64,000 nt of DNA, taken from NCBI GenBank assembly GCA_958295665.1, contig OY282560.1, forward strand, positions 43,524,333 to 43,588,332. Reading direction: 5' to 3'. This DNA comes from Tipula vernalis (Eukaryota; Arthropoda; Insecta; Diptera; Tipulidae). Positions 1 to 12,589 of this stretch are shown here, piece by piece (the stretch's first letter is position 1; the number at the start of each line of letters is the position of its first letter). The notes under the pieces are model-generated. The model had not been told where the DNA came from. It did no database searches and worked only from the letters and a program-made list of their open reading frames with translations. The position numbers and the translations under genes are program-made.

Positions 1-2270
1 AATTGTTTACTCGTATCAGTGGTATGATTTAGTTTGTTTATTAACCTCGCACTTGATAAATTTAATACATCTAACATACAAAGCAGGTATTGACAGTAAA
101 ATTTAAAAAACAAAAACATGACAGGTTCGTTTTATTGGTACTTCGGGGGAAATGGTATACTCAACATAATTTACATTAGAATCACGCATATGTCACAAAT
201 CACCATAATTGTAATGTTTTGTTTGTACTTTGCATAATTTATTGTTGAATTGTTTGTAAACCATGTTAATGCTATAAGCATTCGTTGATTTATAGCGATT
301 AAAAAGATCAAAAGATCAAAAGACAATAACGTTAGAAGATTTGAAGATCTAAAAATAATAAGATTAGAAAATCAAACGATTCTAAATTTTAAATCATTTT
401 TATAAGTAAATTAAAATATTTTTTTGTAAAATCTCCCAAAACTAATTATATTTTATTTTAATTTCAGGTAAGCTAATAACCCCATTCGATACCTGGATGA
501 AGTATTTAGTAAGTACACCTATAAATATAAAGCAAGGTTGATATCATTATTTAGATGATTATTTCATGTAAAAACAAACAATTTAATTGAAAATGAAGCC
601 ACATGTTTTTGAAACCAAAATGTATCTGTTACCCATCGCGCATCACACAAAACACATGTCAATCAAACCGCAAAATACGTTATTACGTATATATTCCTTG
701 AGGGAAATCTTGTAACTGTCAAATAATTATGACTCTCTTAATCCTAACATATAACTTGTTGCCATTTTCTTTTTTTATTTGATTTCTCAAGATTGGCCAA
801 ATTCCAAACAAAAAAAACAAAAATTTTGATTAATTTCAATAAAATGTACAATAAAAAAAAATTTGATTTTCATGATTTTCCGAAGTTAAAAAAAAAATTG
901 GAAAAACTTTTCAAAACAACGATAAAGTAGTTTTGTTTTGATTTAAACCATATTGAATAAACATCCAACCTTGCCATTGATTTGATTGAATATTATATTT
1001 AAAAAAAAAAAATTGTATTCGCACGCTAAGTTTATAATACTAGGCAAGTGAGCATCGGACCCAATATCATACTCGTGCGCGCTCAAAAGATTCCATTCCA
1101 ACTACGTCAATTCACAGTTTTCCACTTACGTCTGTTGCGTTTGTATACTTTGATTTTTTTTTTTTTTTTTTGTTTGGTTCATGAATTCGTTATGTTACGA
1201 TCATAATGTTGATCGTTTGTGGTGGAGGAGAAAATTGAGTTCGAACATGCCGATTGATAGAAGATTAGGTACACCTGTTATATGTTGAAAAAAAAAAATC
1301 GAAATATTCCTCCACATCGTATACAATATTTGTAGATTTTCTTTTCTCAACCGTTTTCCTGAATTTATAATTTAATTTAGGACGCATTTAAATTATTTTC
1401 AACAAAAATCCAAAAATCATTTTAATTTCCAAGAATATTTTTTTGCGCTAACACTGTGTGCAAAATGATTATACACAAAACCCAAAAAAAAAAAAAAAAA
1501 CGTTCAGCTTATAAAATAAAATGAAAATAGGTTTTGTTTGTTTACAAAAACAATATTCCCCAAAATTTTCATTATTTTGATGACTCAGTCTGTCGAAAAT
1601 AAAACACTAGTTTTGTGTCAGTGTGTGAAGTTTATAAAAAATTAAAATTAAAAATTAATATTTGTGTACTTTGTCTAGGATAGGGGATCTCCGACCAAAA
1701 TAGATTGTATTGTTGTTGTTGGCGCGCGTGATCCCATTTTTAAAAATTATTTACAATTTTCACACACAATAATGTGTGTGTGTGTGTCTCGTTAAATGAA
1801 AATTTATATTTTGACAATACATCACCAGAAGATTGATGGTTGCAAAAAAATAAAGGTTTGCCTGCCCATACATTTCAATATTTTATGCATCTGCGTGTAT
1901 TGGTTGATTTAATTACTTTTGTAACGTTATTGAAATGTTGTTTACATTATCTTGACCGTCTAGCCTAGTTATCAACCATCAATTTGTTTTTAAAATGTTG
2001 TCTAAATTATACTATTGTCCATTTCACCGCAAAAGACTAAGTAATTCAATTCGAAGTAGTTCAACTGTATTTTAAGAAAATGAAAAATGCCCCAAATTGC
2101 ATTGGCGGGATATTTTTCATTTAATTTTTCGAAATAAAGGGTTTGAGAGACCATCAAATTTATTGCAATACAGAAATCAAAGCTTGTACCAGAAATGTTA
2201 AAATACTTTCGTTAAAATGTAACAATTCTATTAGTGTTATTTTTAACTCGTTTTATACCTTATAGAGCAG
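1..2270. other. AT-rich non-coding DNA
   Basis: No coding region, RNA gene or recognisable mobile element was found here. The stretch is AT-rich with homopolymer A and T runs (for example 1147-1170 and 1484-1500) and a short GT microsatellite near 1770-1786. It could hold intronic or regulatory sequence of a gene outside the window, but nothing in the bases supports a specific claim. Confidence 0.5.
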
Positions 2271-2340
2271 TGCTTTTCAAATTGTGGGTCGCAACCCCCC
2301 TAGGAAGCAGTGAAGCTGTGACAAGGGAGCGAGAGTCGAA

Positions 2341-2400
2341 CAATTTATCGTAAAACAATTTATCATAAAGCAATTTATTGTAAAGCAATTGATCGTATAG
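2341..2400. repeat. Four tandem 15-bp units
   Basis: Four consecutive 15-bp units of the form CAATTTATCGTAAAA, with two to three changes per unit, run exactly from 2341 to 2400. They lie just upstream of the RTE-like LINE relic. This is a simple minisatellite with no obvious function. Confidence 0.85.
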
Positions 2401-2519
2401 AAATTAATTTTAAAAATTCGGGCGCCCGAATTAATAAAAATAAATTCGGTATTATGATCAATTGCCGTAGTACGCGCAACACGCAAAATGAATTAATTGG
2501 TATCGACATGGAAGATCGG

Positions 2520-4030
2520 TTATTTCTTAATAGTACGATGGAAATGGGATTCTAAAATGATATTTGTGAGAAGTTCTGGGATATGGCCAATTAAAACGAC
2601 CAAGTAATTATTGATACAACGGTCAACGGTCAACCAGATTAACCACATCCTCTTGTCCAAAAGACATTTTTCTAATCTTAAAGACATCAGAACATGTAGA
2701 GCTAACATTGATTCAGACCACTCCCTGGTAATTGTTGAATTAAAATTTCGTATCCACCACATATAATCATTGTTTCCAACGTATTACTCATCGGAAGTCC
2801 GCAGCAGTAAACAACTAATTTACCCGAACCGTCTTCGACATTACTGTACCAGGAATCTCAGAAAATAAACCACTTTCTGACTCCGTTCAAGAACAGTGGG
2901 AGATCATTAAAACGACGGTAAACGGTGCTGCAATATCTACTAAAGGCCAAAATCCGTCTAGACCGAAAAATCTCTGGTTGGACGACTATTGTTTTAGTGC
3001 TTTTCGGAAGAAATATCGCTCATACCAACGAAATCTATCACAAAGAACAAGACAAGCATTGATCTCTTGAAGCATGTTTAAGCTAATATCAATATTTTCC
3101 TAAAAGAGTGGAAGACAGCTCTTATTTGCTCACTTCATGAAAAGGGAGATCAGTTAAACTGCAATAACTATCACGGTAAGGATTTGCTGAATACAGGCTA
3201 CAAGGTTCTAGCCAACGTAGTCACGGCAAACAGATGTGCCCAGTCTATTCATAGACTTCCAACAGGCGTACGACAGCATTGAAAGGGGTATATGATGGAA
3301 CGTCTTGTCCTGCCTGGGTCGAACTTGTCCCTTGGCTCGAACTCTTTTCAACCTTTAATTGGAGTACGTAGCACAACTGCCTGTATTATAAATCAACCCA
3401 GCTATTATCGTACGCTGACGATATTTGCTTTCTGCGTCGCAACATCATTTCGCTGGATTACCAGCCCAACAAATTGGCCTTCCGATCAATGAAGCGAGAA
3501 GGCGTGCGCGAGAGACTTTATTTCAGAAGATACACAATATGAGAAGGTGAATGTGGACATTTCATCGAGGATCGCAGCAGGCTATCGAGCATTTTATGCC
3601 AATATGAAAATGTGCAAGTCTCCTCATACATATATCGCACAAAATAAAACTGGACAAGTACCTTTGGTTGGCAGCACAAAACATTCAGAAAATTGCTGTA
3701 ACTGAGCTTAACATCATCAGAATAATTCTCGGTCCCATTAAAAAGGGAACCACTTACAGAATGCGAATGAATCACGTGATCAAAAGTGATCTCGATAAAA
3801 TCGGCAAGGCTAAGATGGCTTGGGCACGTCCCTCTTTCACGAAATCGAACCAATACAACAGTCCTTGGACTCGGTACCAACGAAAGTAGGACCTCGTTGG
3901 AGACCATCTACCCAATGGATGAACGACGTTGAAAGGGACCTAAACACTATCTGGCCTTCTCTTGTGGCGGATCGAACTATTTGAAGGAACCTCGTTAAGG
4001 CGGCCAAATCCCTTCATGAAGAAGAAGAAG
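2520..4030 (+). mobile_element. Degraded RTE-like LINE (endonuclease C-term to ORF2 C-term)
   Basis: Plus-strand translation in shifting frames gives a non-LTR retrotransposon ORF2. At 2630-2755 there is the end of an APE-type endonuclease, with 'NIDSDHSLVIVELKF' carrying the SDH signature. At 3105-3180 there is the start of the reverse transcriptase ('EWKTALICSLHEKGDQLNCNNY'-like, across a frame break), then 'LLNTGYKVLANVV' near 3185. Around 3240-3285 lies 'VYFIDFQQAYDSIE'-like sequence. The C-terminal tail with 'WMDDVERDLNTIW' and 'NLVKAAKSLHEEEE' lies at 3915-4030. The order and motifs match RTE-clade elements that often annotate as craniofacial-development-protein-2-like. The YADD core is missing and there are many stops, so the copy is dead. 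Confidence 0.75.
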
Positions 4031-4079
4031 ACAAAAAATCATGGTTAAAATTGCTTTTAGGAGTTAACTATCTCGAATC

Positions 4080-5840
4080 ATAAAAGCTGAGGTCTTGGGA
4101 CGATCACTAGGCCGACGGAAAGAATATTGGATCAAATGGGATAAATTAAATGGTTTAATTCGGTAGAGTCTGTAGACTTACAGTGTGATGATATTAATAA
4201 ATGTTTATGCTCCATTGAATCGCTGATCAGGAAGGTACCTAGGATCGGGAGGATCCATTAGCGTCGTCAGCTGTACCTTTCGCTCGCTTTAGAAAATAGT
4301 TGGGGTTTCGCCTTTCTACTTCTTTGCCTCAAATTCTTGGCATGATACCGACAATGGTCCTAAGAGACACGAAGGGTTGGAGGCTTAACCTGCTGATAGG
4401 TCTTAATTAAAAGCCGCATTCTCTAGAGTCCTTCCTGGTAACACCACTGCCATATTATATTGAGTGCATTTTGCATGCGATCAGAAATAACCTCATCAAA
4501 CTTGCCTCTGATTATGATAGCCACATCATCCGCATAGCCCTGGACATCAAACCCATGGCTACTCAGAAGGACCAGTAGTCCGTCAATAACCAATGACCAC
4601 AAAAGAGGAGATAGTACGACTCTTTGGGGACAGCCCTTTACGGCCTTGATGGTTACTGACTCGCCACCTAGTCTGGCAGTAATCTCACGATGTTCCAGCA
4701 TGGAACGGATACACCTAATTGTAGAAAGCGGAACCCTTTTTCCCATTGCTGCCCTCTCTATAGATCCATAGGAGGTATTATCAAACGCCCCCCCAATGTC
4801 CACAAAGGCACAAAGGGCAATTTCTTTATATGTCACTGCTTTTTCAATCCTCGTGACTAGACCGCTAGGGGCCATCACCGTGGATTTACCAGTTTGATAC
4901 GCAAACTGGTCTCGATGCAGCGGATTCTTTCCAAGGACCTCACTTCTTATTTGATAGTCCAGGATTTTTTCCATCGTCTTCAATAGAAAAGATGTGAGGC
5001 TAATTGGTAGATATGCCCTGGCCTGGGTGTCTGGACGACCCTCCCCCCTTTGGTACAAAGACCACATTTACTTTCCTCCACAGTTTCGGAATATAGTTAA
5101 AAGCATAACTTGCCCGAAACATCTGGATTTTGGGAGTATTTCCTCAATACCTTTTGAAGTAAAGCTTGAAAGATACCATCCCCTCCAGCGGATTTGAAAG
5201 GTTTGAAAGACCCAATAGCCCATCGCACCTTGCTGGGTGTGAAAATTTTCCCAGAGATACTCCAGATCCTACTGTGAGGCGCATAGGCCACCTCACTTGA
5301 GGGATCATGCGAGTCCTCTTGGGCTCCTACCACACTGAATCCGGAAAGTGGGTCTCTAGCAGTACCTCTAAGGTTTCCTTCCGGTTTTCAGTGAACCTCC
5401 CATCTTCCTTCTGGAGAAGTCCTAAACCATTTGAATTATCCCTGGAAAGGACTTTCTGGAGACGAGCTGCAGAGGGCAATTCATTGATTTCCTCACAGAA
5501 ATTCCTCCAGGTAGCCCTCTTGGATCTTCTTAGTTCGAGATTATATTCCGTCAAGGTCATCTAAAGTTTCCTTCCGGTTTTCAGTGAACCTCCCATCTTG
5601 CTTCTGGAGAAGTCTTAAACCATTTGAATGATCCCTGGAAAGGACTTAGTTCGAGATTATATTCCGTCAAGGCCATCTTATACTCGCCCCATTCACCGGT
5701 GTGTTTAGCCTTGTTAAATAATCTTCTCGATGTTTTCCTCAGTTTACCCAGCGTCCCGTTCCACCAAGGGACCATCTTCTCGCTTAACCAGGCAGCTGTT
5801 CTCGTAAGCCAAGTGTATAGAATTATGCAGCTGGTTTGAA
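4080..5840 (-). mobile_element. Degraded R1-like LINE ORF2 relic
   Basis: Read on the minus strand, the best-preserved piece is 5067-4423, an open 214-residue reverse-transcriptase fragment. It has 'LLKTMEKILDYQIR' (domain 1), 'DQFAYQTGKST', 'FVDIGGAFDNTSY' (motif A, normally D-x-x-G-A-F), 'KGCPQRVVLSPLLW' (motif B, normally CPQGGVLSPLLW with G-G changed to R-V) and 'GYADDVAI' (catalytic YADD intact). Upstream at 5775-5097 the pre-RT linker is readable in pieces ('WWNGTLGKLRKTSRRLFNKAK', 'EYNLELRRSKRATWRNFCEEI'). Downstream 4422-4080 is decayed C-terminal sequence. Motif B favours the R1/LOA group of the I superfamily. Frame breaks and an internal duplication show the copy is inactive. Confidence 0.85.
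5368..5676. repeat. Local duplication inside the LINE relic
   Basis: The 193-bp segment 5368-5560 is followed directly by a second copy at 5561-5676. The second copy lacks the middle 77 bp (5455-5531). The two outer blocks (5368-5454 with 5561-5647, and 5532-5560 with 5648-5676) match with only a few substitutions. The duplication therefore happened after the LINE inserted, followed by or together with a deletion. Confidence 0.85.
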
Positions 5841-5879
5841 CAGATCTCCAAACCCTCTGGAGACTCTATGTTCCCCTAT

Positions 5880-8800
5880 TCATAGTAAAAATATTCAAAA
5901 TATGAAGCCGGATTTATGCTTAATAAAGAAATGGTACCTTGCTCATAAAGCAATAAAACTAAAGGAATGTCATTGATCCGGACATACAAACGCATCTAGA
6001 TTAAAATCATTTCTGTTTAGCGATTCAAATGTGTATTATTTGATGCATTTACAAGTGTAGCCAAATTTTTAATTTTTATCAAGTCTACCTAATATTTTCT
6101 TACTTTTTGTTTTACTTATTACTAATCAACACTGAATTGTAACGCATTGTAATTTTTTAAATAAATTAAATAAAAAATAAACTATAGCCTAAAACCACCG
6201 GCAGAAAATACCCTGTACAATGGCAGAAATTGCATCAAAATCGGATAAATAATTTCTGAGATTAGCGAAAATCGAAAACCAGACAGAATGACGGACACCT
6301 TATACCCTTTGACACACTGCGATTTAATAAAACCGATTTAGTGAATTTTTCTAGATTAGTCGCAGTGTGTCAACCTCGATTTAAGTTAATCCCTTTGTTT
6401 TTGCATATAATACTTAAACTAGTTTAGCTAAATCGGATTTATTAAACCGCAGTCTGTCTAGGGTATTACTTTATATATGTATGTAGAGAAAGGATAATAG
6501 GTTTCAGTTTTTAAAGTTAGAATTTTTGTTAAGTTCCCAAAAATTCACAATATTTAAATTCGCAAATTCCCTAAATACCAAAGTCGAAAATAGTTTCACA
6601 TATTTAACAGTTCTGAATTTTTAATATTTTCGAATTTGGAATTTGATCATGAAGCATTTAAATAATTTTACAAAATTTATCGATTTTTGAATTGTATTTT
6701 TGTGAATACAAACATTAATTTAAGATTTATTTTTGATAATTAATGCCAAAACTGCAGTAAATCGGCGGAAAATTTAATTACGTAGGAGCAAAGATTTCAA
6801 AATTTTGCGAATTATTATAAAGAAATTTTAAAATTTGAATTTTTCCAAGGAGCAATTTATTTTTAGTTGAAATTTCCAATCATTGTATTTATAAATGGTT
6901 TAGATCATTGCATATACCTTGACAGAACTTAATTTAATAGTTCAAACCAAAAAAACACAGCTTCTCTGTTTAACAAAACCGGTTGGCATTCGAACTTTTA
7001 GTATGCGTTCCGTTGTGCCATTCAAATTTATTATAAGAATTATGTTTGACCTTCAAGAATAATAAAGGCTTTCTCAAATAAAATAATTTTTAATTATTGT
7101 TCCATATTATGTGTTTAAAAATATTAACGGCTCACGAGTTGATTCAGTTTGTCAACCCCATTCTAGTTTTGGTGTAAAGACCTACCGTACATTGATAAAG
7201 AGCACGAGTTTAACAAAATGGCCATATGCATATACCAGAATATTAGATTCTATGTTTTAATTATTTAACGCTAGCCTCCTACGACAAACTATTTAAATTT
7301 CAAAATACTGGCTTGATTCAGTATTTGACGAGAAGACTGCGCGTTATTTCGCTAATTTTTGTTTTTGTTACAATAAATCTGCAATTACAGTGAGTCGTAT
7401 AAAACGTCAAATGTACCTACCAATGTGCTACCATTTCATCGTAAAAATTTTAAACACCAACAAGTAAGCAAGTTCACTTATAAACAAACATAAATATTTT
7501 TTGTGTTCCTATTTTTTATTTATTACAATTCCACTAATAATTTGGACATTTGCCCAAATAACAAAATGGTTTCTTCTTCTACTTACCTAGACCAATGTAT
7601 GTATGTATATGATGGTTCGGATTTATATTTAATTTAAGAATTAAATATAAAAAAAAAAATTAAATTTTTCGTATTGTTTTAATTATTATTATTATTAGAA
7701 CAATTTTACACTGTGAAATTAACGCCACACGCACCTAATTGTATTTAATTTCAATTAAATATGTAAAACTTAATTAAATAAATAAATTTCGATTAATTCG
7801 ATGAATTTGCGGCATATACACCGATTCTACCTATATGCAATGGTTGAGCTACAAAAGCGATATTTCTTTGTCGAAAAATGTTTATTTAAGCACACACACA
7901 CAACAGTAATATATGTACACTCGAATTCAATTTACCTCGTGGGAAGTAAATTTTTACGTAATACACGTTGTTATAAATCAAAATCGGTCAGGTGCTTCGA
8001 ATTTCGAAATAATAATTTCCAAACAATGCGAAACGACATGAATTATTTCGCGCACGTCATATCGCCTATAAATTCCGTTAAAAATTGGTAAAATTACAAA
8101 GAAATTTAAATAAATTCTATTGTACGGCGTCCGACGTCTATGTTTGTATATACTCGTATATGCGTGTAATACATAAAATTCTCCACCAGAAAATAAATTA
8201 ATTTTGGTTTTTTTTTTTTTTTTGGTTGGTTAAATCAGCCATACATTATAATGGTTCCTGCACATTGTACATTAACACCATTAATCAGGGGAATATTTCA
8301 AAAAATTTTAAAATTTATTATCTTCGCTCAAAATGCGGTAATTTAAGAAGTAAATATATACGAGTATGTATGTATATAACTAAAAGTTTTAAAAGAGATA
8401 GCCCGCAAAAATATTAAAAATTTTAATAATTTGATTTATTTTCTGTTAATTAGGAGATGTGTGAAGATTTGCATAATTCTGTCAATTTATTTTCGCAGAA
8501 AAAATTAAAATTCTTAAATTCGTTTTTAAAAGAGTTACTTATCATAAATTTGTTTACAAAATCGGCTAATAGCTAATTGTACATCAATGAATTGTTTTAA
8601 AAATTTTAGTTATCAGCGAGGGTGTTATACTTATATGTATATAATCAGCCTGATCAGCTGAATATTTCTCAACACACAATTAATTTTACCACTTAACTCT
8701 TGTGTAATTAATTTGTTGGTTTAGTCTTATTCTCTATAATATACCTCATAGGTACGTAGGTGTAATAATAAACGGCTATGTAACAAAATATCGTAATTCC

Positions 8801-9375
8801 AGTACAAAAAAAATATAAATTGGCCTCAATATATCGTGAAAATTAATTACCGCGCGTCGTCTCAATATAAACCAGGAAAAATAACAAATCATTTTATAAA
8901 CGCACTATAGCCATCAACTAAATATTTATATTCACTTCAACGAATATTTTTTTTTTGTTTGAAAAATGGCTATGAATCAACCGGACAGCTGTGACTATAG
9001 TTTTTTGTTCTTGTTTGTGGCTTATTTAAAAATAACTTTAGAGGAGGATCCAACAGTTTCTTTTTGTATTTGGCTTTATAATAATATTCGTTACTGTCAC
9101 GACGAAACGGTTAAATAGGTCGAAAATTTGGCCAAACGGATATGATATATTTGAAAATATTTGTATTACTACGAGGTCTAATTTCGTCGGCCTAAAATTT
9201 ATTGTAATTTAACGAAACTAGAGGCAGAGAAGAATGTCTAATGTTCATTGCAAGAGGCAGTTGTGGTGTGACAGAAAACGCATAAAAATTTCTCTAAACG
9301 TTAAAATAAAACTTATTTATTTTTCAAAACTCAAAATGAAAATATAAAAGGCTGAAATCTCATGAGGTGGTCAGA
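5880..9375. other. AT-rich non-coding DNA with a MITE
   Basis: Apart from the small inverted-repeat element at 6302-6466, no gene or mobile-element coding remnant was recognised. The open frames at 7801-8091 and 8226-8417 have AT-driven composition, no recognisable domain and no splice context, so they are not called as genes. 6520-6900 is low-complexity sequence rich in AAATTC-type words. Confidence 0.5.
6302..6466. mobile_element. MITE, ~165 bp, long imperfect TIRs
   Basis: The left end starts ATACCCTTTGACACACTGCG. The reverse complement of the right end starts ATACCCTAGACAGACTGCGG. The two arms stay similar for about 42 bp, with AATAAAACCGATTTAG on the left and AATAAATCCGATTTAG on the right. 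A second, internal inverted repeat pairs GACACACTGCGA (6311-6322) with TCGCAGTGTGTC (6359-6370). It has no coding capacity. The superfamily is not determinable; a T/TA-type target is possible. Confidence 0.75.
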
Positions 9376-9379
9376 ACTT

Positions 9380-10260
9380 CGGTCTTGATTAATTCAATTC
9401 CCAAATCAATCCCGAAATGAATCTTTAAAGTCTATCTTCAGCTCAACCTCCAACTGAATTTACAAATCGACCTCCATCTCAATCGCAACATAACTCTAAA
9501 CGCAATCACCAAATTAACTGCCAACCAAACCCTCAGATCAATCACCAAATCAACCCCAAATAAACTTTCAAATCAACCCTTAACCTAACTCCAAATCAAC
9601 TCTTAAATAATTCCCGAACCGAGGCTAGCTAAATCCTAACTCAACTTCAACTCAACTTAGCTCGAACCAAATCTTAACCCTCTGCTCAACTCATACCATC
9701 GTACCAACATACCATCATACCATCATACCATCACCATCATAACATCTTACCATCATACCAATTTTTGAAGTTTTAGAAATTCCTCTGTTGTAACTTTGGA
9801 CCTGATTATCGTCTCTCAAGAAGGAGATGAATGTTTGAGATATTTACAGTTACCTTTCTTAAGTCTTAAACAATATTTGTGTAAAGTTTGGTTCAAATCG
9901 GTCAAGTCGTGTGGGTTTGTTTAAATATCATACACATATGTATGCTGTACATACATATAAACACTCGCTTTATTTAATAGATTGCTCAACTGCTCACTAA
10001 ACACTGGTCCAACACTATATCAACCCCAATTCAACCCGCAAACGGTCCCCAACTCAACCCTCAACCCAACGGCAAACTCTCTTTTAACTCAATCCTCAAA
10101 CCAGCATATAAAAAAAAATTGATCAACTGCTCACTATATCTAAAACAACCCCAACTCAACTCGAACTCAAGTTTAACTCAACCCGCAAACTTTACCCCTA
10201 ACTTAACCTTCAACTCAACCCCAAACTCAATACCCAACTCAATAGTCAAGCAAGCATATA
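9380..10260. repeat. Degenerate CAACTC/CAAATCAACC repeat field
   Basis: Two blocks (about 9400-9670 and 10000-10250) are built from short degenerate words such as CCAACTCAACC, CAAATCAACCCC and CTCAACTC, repeated about every 8-14 bp. They are nearly free of G on the plus strand. They flank a microsatellite of ATACCATC/ATC units at 9692-9761 and a short unique stretch. CATATAAAAAAAAATT recurs at about 10104 and 10254, so a longer repeat period is superimposed. The open frame at 10119-10325 is a product of this periodicity and not a gene. Confidence 0.8.
9692..9761. repeat. (ATACCATC)n-like microsatellite
   Basis: Units such as CATACCATCAT are repeated about eight times with variation, embedded between the two CAACTC-type blocks. 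Confidence 0.8.
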
Positions 10261-10264
10261 AAAA

Positions 10265-10985
10265 AAAATTAGTAAATATTTCTATAACCAGGTATTTTGG
10301 ATCAATTCGTACCCGACCCTCTTGACGCACAGGTTCCAAAAGCTTTTCAAATCTCGGCCTTGACCATAGAAACAGATTGGCAAAAATAAATTCTAAATCG
10401 AACAAGCCGTTCTCGAGATACCATGGTTATACAGGCATACAGACATCCAGGCATCCAGATAGATGGACGAACATTTTTTTCTTTTGCTTTTTTAGACTCA
10501 GGGACTCAAACGTCGAGAAAAGTTGTTTTGGACTATTACTTTGGTCTTTTTAGACCGAAGTAACTTTGCAAAATATACTATTTTAATCCAATTCAATAAG
10601 GTATAGGAATTGTCTTATTCTTGGTTTTCAACCTAAGGTCCTAAAAAGTATCCTTATTTGGAAGCGATTTAGAGAACGGAAAAACTATCAAGATCGATCA
10701 CTCACCTGCAACTACTTGCTTTTGTAAAATATGTTATCAGACGTATATTCTACAACATTTCTTAGCAAATTCCTCTACTCCGAACGCTAACTGGACCTCC
10801 AAATTTGGCTCGAAGCAGCCGCTTCTAAATTTCAAGATCCATCCATAGTTTCATCTTCCTATTCAGCTGCAAATTTGAACTATACCTATACCTATAGTAC
10901 TTAGTTTGCTATATACAAGTAAACTATTTTAGTTCAAAACTTTTATGTAAATGGACACCATCCCCGGAAGATGTCAGTACTTGCC
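10265..10985. other. Non-coding, probable old repeat debris
   Basis: No gene was recognised. The piece around 10330-10480 (a 'ttctcgagatacc' word followed by 'acaggcatacagacatccag'-like sequence) has the look of dispersed insect repeat sequence ending in CAGACA-type runs. I cannot assign a family. Confidence 0.35.
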
Positions 10986-10989
10986 TCGG

Positions 10990-12460
10990 AGTTGATTTTG
11001 TGGCTCATGACAATAATGTATAAAGCTGACCGTGCGTGAAGCAAGGTTCTGGAAGAAATCCCCCTACTTTTTCGAATGTTTGGCCTTGCGATAAATTAAT
11101 TGTCATTACATAAGCCAAACGAAAAGGAAATTGATGACGAACAAAGTTGAAAGGCAACGCAGAATCATTTGCCGTATCTAACGAAATCCTTAGGGTAAAA
11201 TGTATTGAACCAGAGTAACATCCATATTTATTATCTCTGCAATTTAGGCCAAAATCCCTAACCACCAATCCAGTGCTATTACATAATCCATTCTTTATCG
11301 CCAGATTTCTTAAAAGCATAACTATGCGCCCTAGTTTTAGATTTAAAGTATGTGGTGGTAGACCAGAAGGATTTAGCGAATTTAGAAACTCAACCGGGAA
11401 ATTCACTTGTAAATTGTCATCATCGCTGCCGTCAATGCTTTTAACAGAATCAATTGAATAGAATGAAACACTGTTTGCATTCAACTTCTGAAGGACGCTT
11501 TCATTAATTTGAAGCACAGGTTCATTTTTAGGGCATAAAATTGCACGTTCAAATGTTGAATATTATTTGATGAAAAATACTCTCCAAAAACCACAGTTCT
11601 CAACCCTACTGTAATATAGCGCCTAAGAATAGTAAGCGAGAATTGAGTTTTTTTCGAAATTTCTTCAGTTTTAATTTTGCCATCACCAACACCTAATAGC
11701 CAGTGGCCAAAAGCTGGATCAGTAATGTTTTGTCTTAAATAAAACATGCCACAAATGTGATTTCTTTATTGTAAGCCTGACGATTGAACCGCAATTACCT
11801 CATCTAACTACTGGAAGTACTTGTCGGAAGTCACCACCTAATACAATAACATTATCACTAAATGGTAATTCGCTTTCATTAGATCTCGGAATACAAAATC
11901 AACAATTTCCAGGGCAATACCTGATATCATCGGTGCTTCATGCCTCTTAGTTTGCGTTAGTTGTGGAAATTTAAATGTGTCCAACTGTGTGTGGAAAAAT
12001 TCCAGTCCAAGACTATGCACAAAACTTTTTTATTAATTGAGTATAACTTCTGAATTCTTTTCTGATCCCACTTCCTCCGGCCCATCGAGATAAAAATATT
12101 TTGGTAAATTTGTATCCTGTACCGATGAAAATATATTTGTAGCCGCTATCAGTCGATCTTCATTCAAGGCTGCCCTAAGGTTCTTGGTTTAAATTCAGTA
12201 AATTTAAAGGAATATTCCTTTCTCCAAGACCAGAAATTGGTACTAAGGTAAAAAAATCGAAACCTGGTGCCTGACCTTGATCTTTTAAGCAGTAAACGTA
12301 GGTAGAAAAGGCACTGTTCTCGGTGCTACCGTGGCGAAGAAAATCTTCCATCATATAATTTTTAAAATTATTGAAAAGTTCCAATGGATTTGCAGGATTA
12401 CAGTGACACAATATTGTTACAAATAATGATCTCAATGAACCGGATAACATATGATTGCTC
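10990..12460 (-). mobile_element. Helitron Rep/Hel relic (PIF1-like helicase end)
   Basis: On the minus strand, in several frames, there are pieces of the C-terminal helicase part of a Helitron protein. 12450-12175 carries 'LRSLFVTILCHCNPANPLELFNNFKNYMMEDFLR', typical of the region just before the helicase. At about 12160-12060 there is 'AATNIFSSVQDTNLPKYFYLDGPEE', corresponding to the Walker A region with the GKT lost. 11517-11005 carries the end of the PIF1-like domain: 'NLKLGRIVMLLRNLAIKNGLCNSTGLVV', 'RHQFPFRLAYVMTINLSQGQTFEKVG' (motifs V/VI) and 'GQLYTLLS'. There are stops and frame shifts between pieces, and no Rep motif was seen, so this is a 5'-truncated dead copy. Helitron termini (5' TC, 3' hairpin plus CTRR) were not found. 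Confidence 0.8.
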
Positions 12461-12589
12461 GCTTCTAATAAGCAGAAACTGATATTATTTAAATATATAA
12501 AAGTATGGGAGTTAAGAACAACGGGAACCGTTAAAAAGAGTGTATTTATTAAATGTGTTAAATTAATTAATTCATTAAATTTTTAGTCA

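Noticed and set aside
10119..10325. Open frames on both strands rich in N/T/P and in repeated hydrophobic words
   Set aside because: They are products of the CAACTC repeat periodicity.
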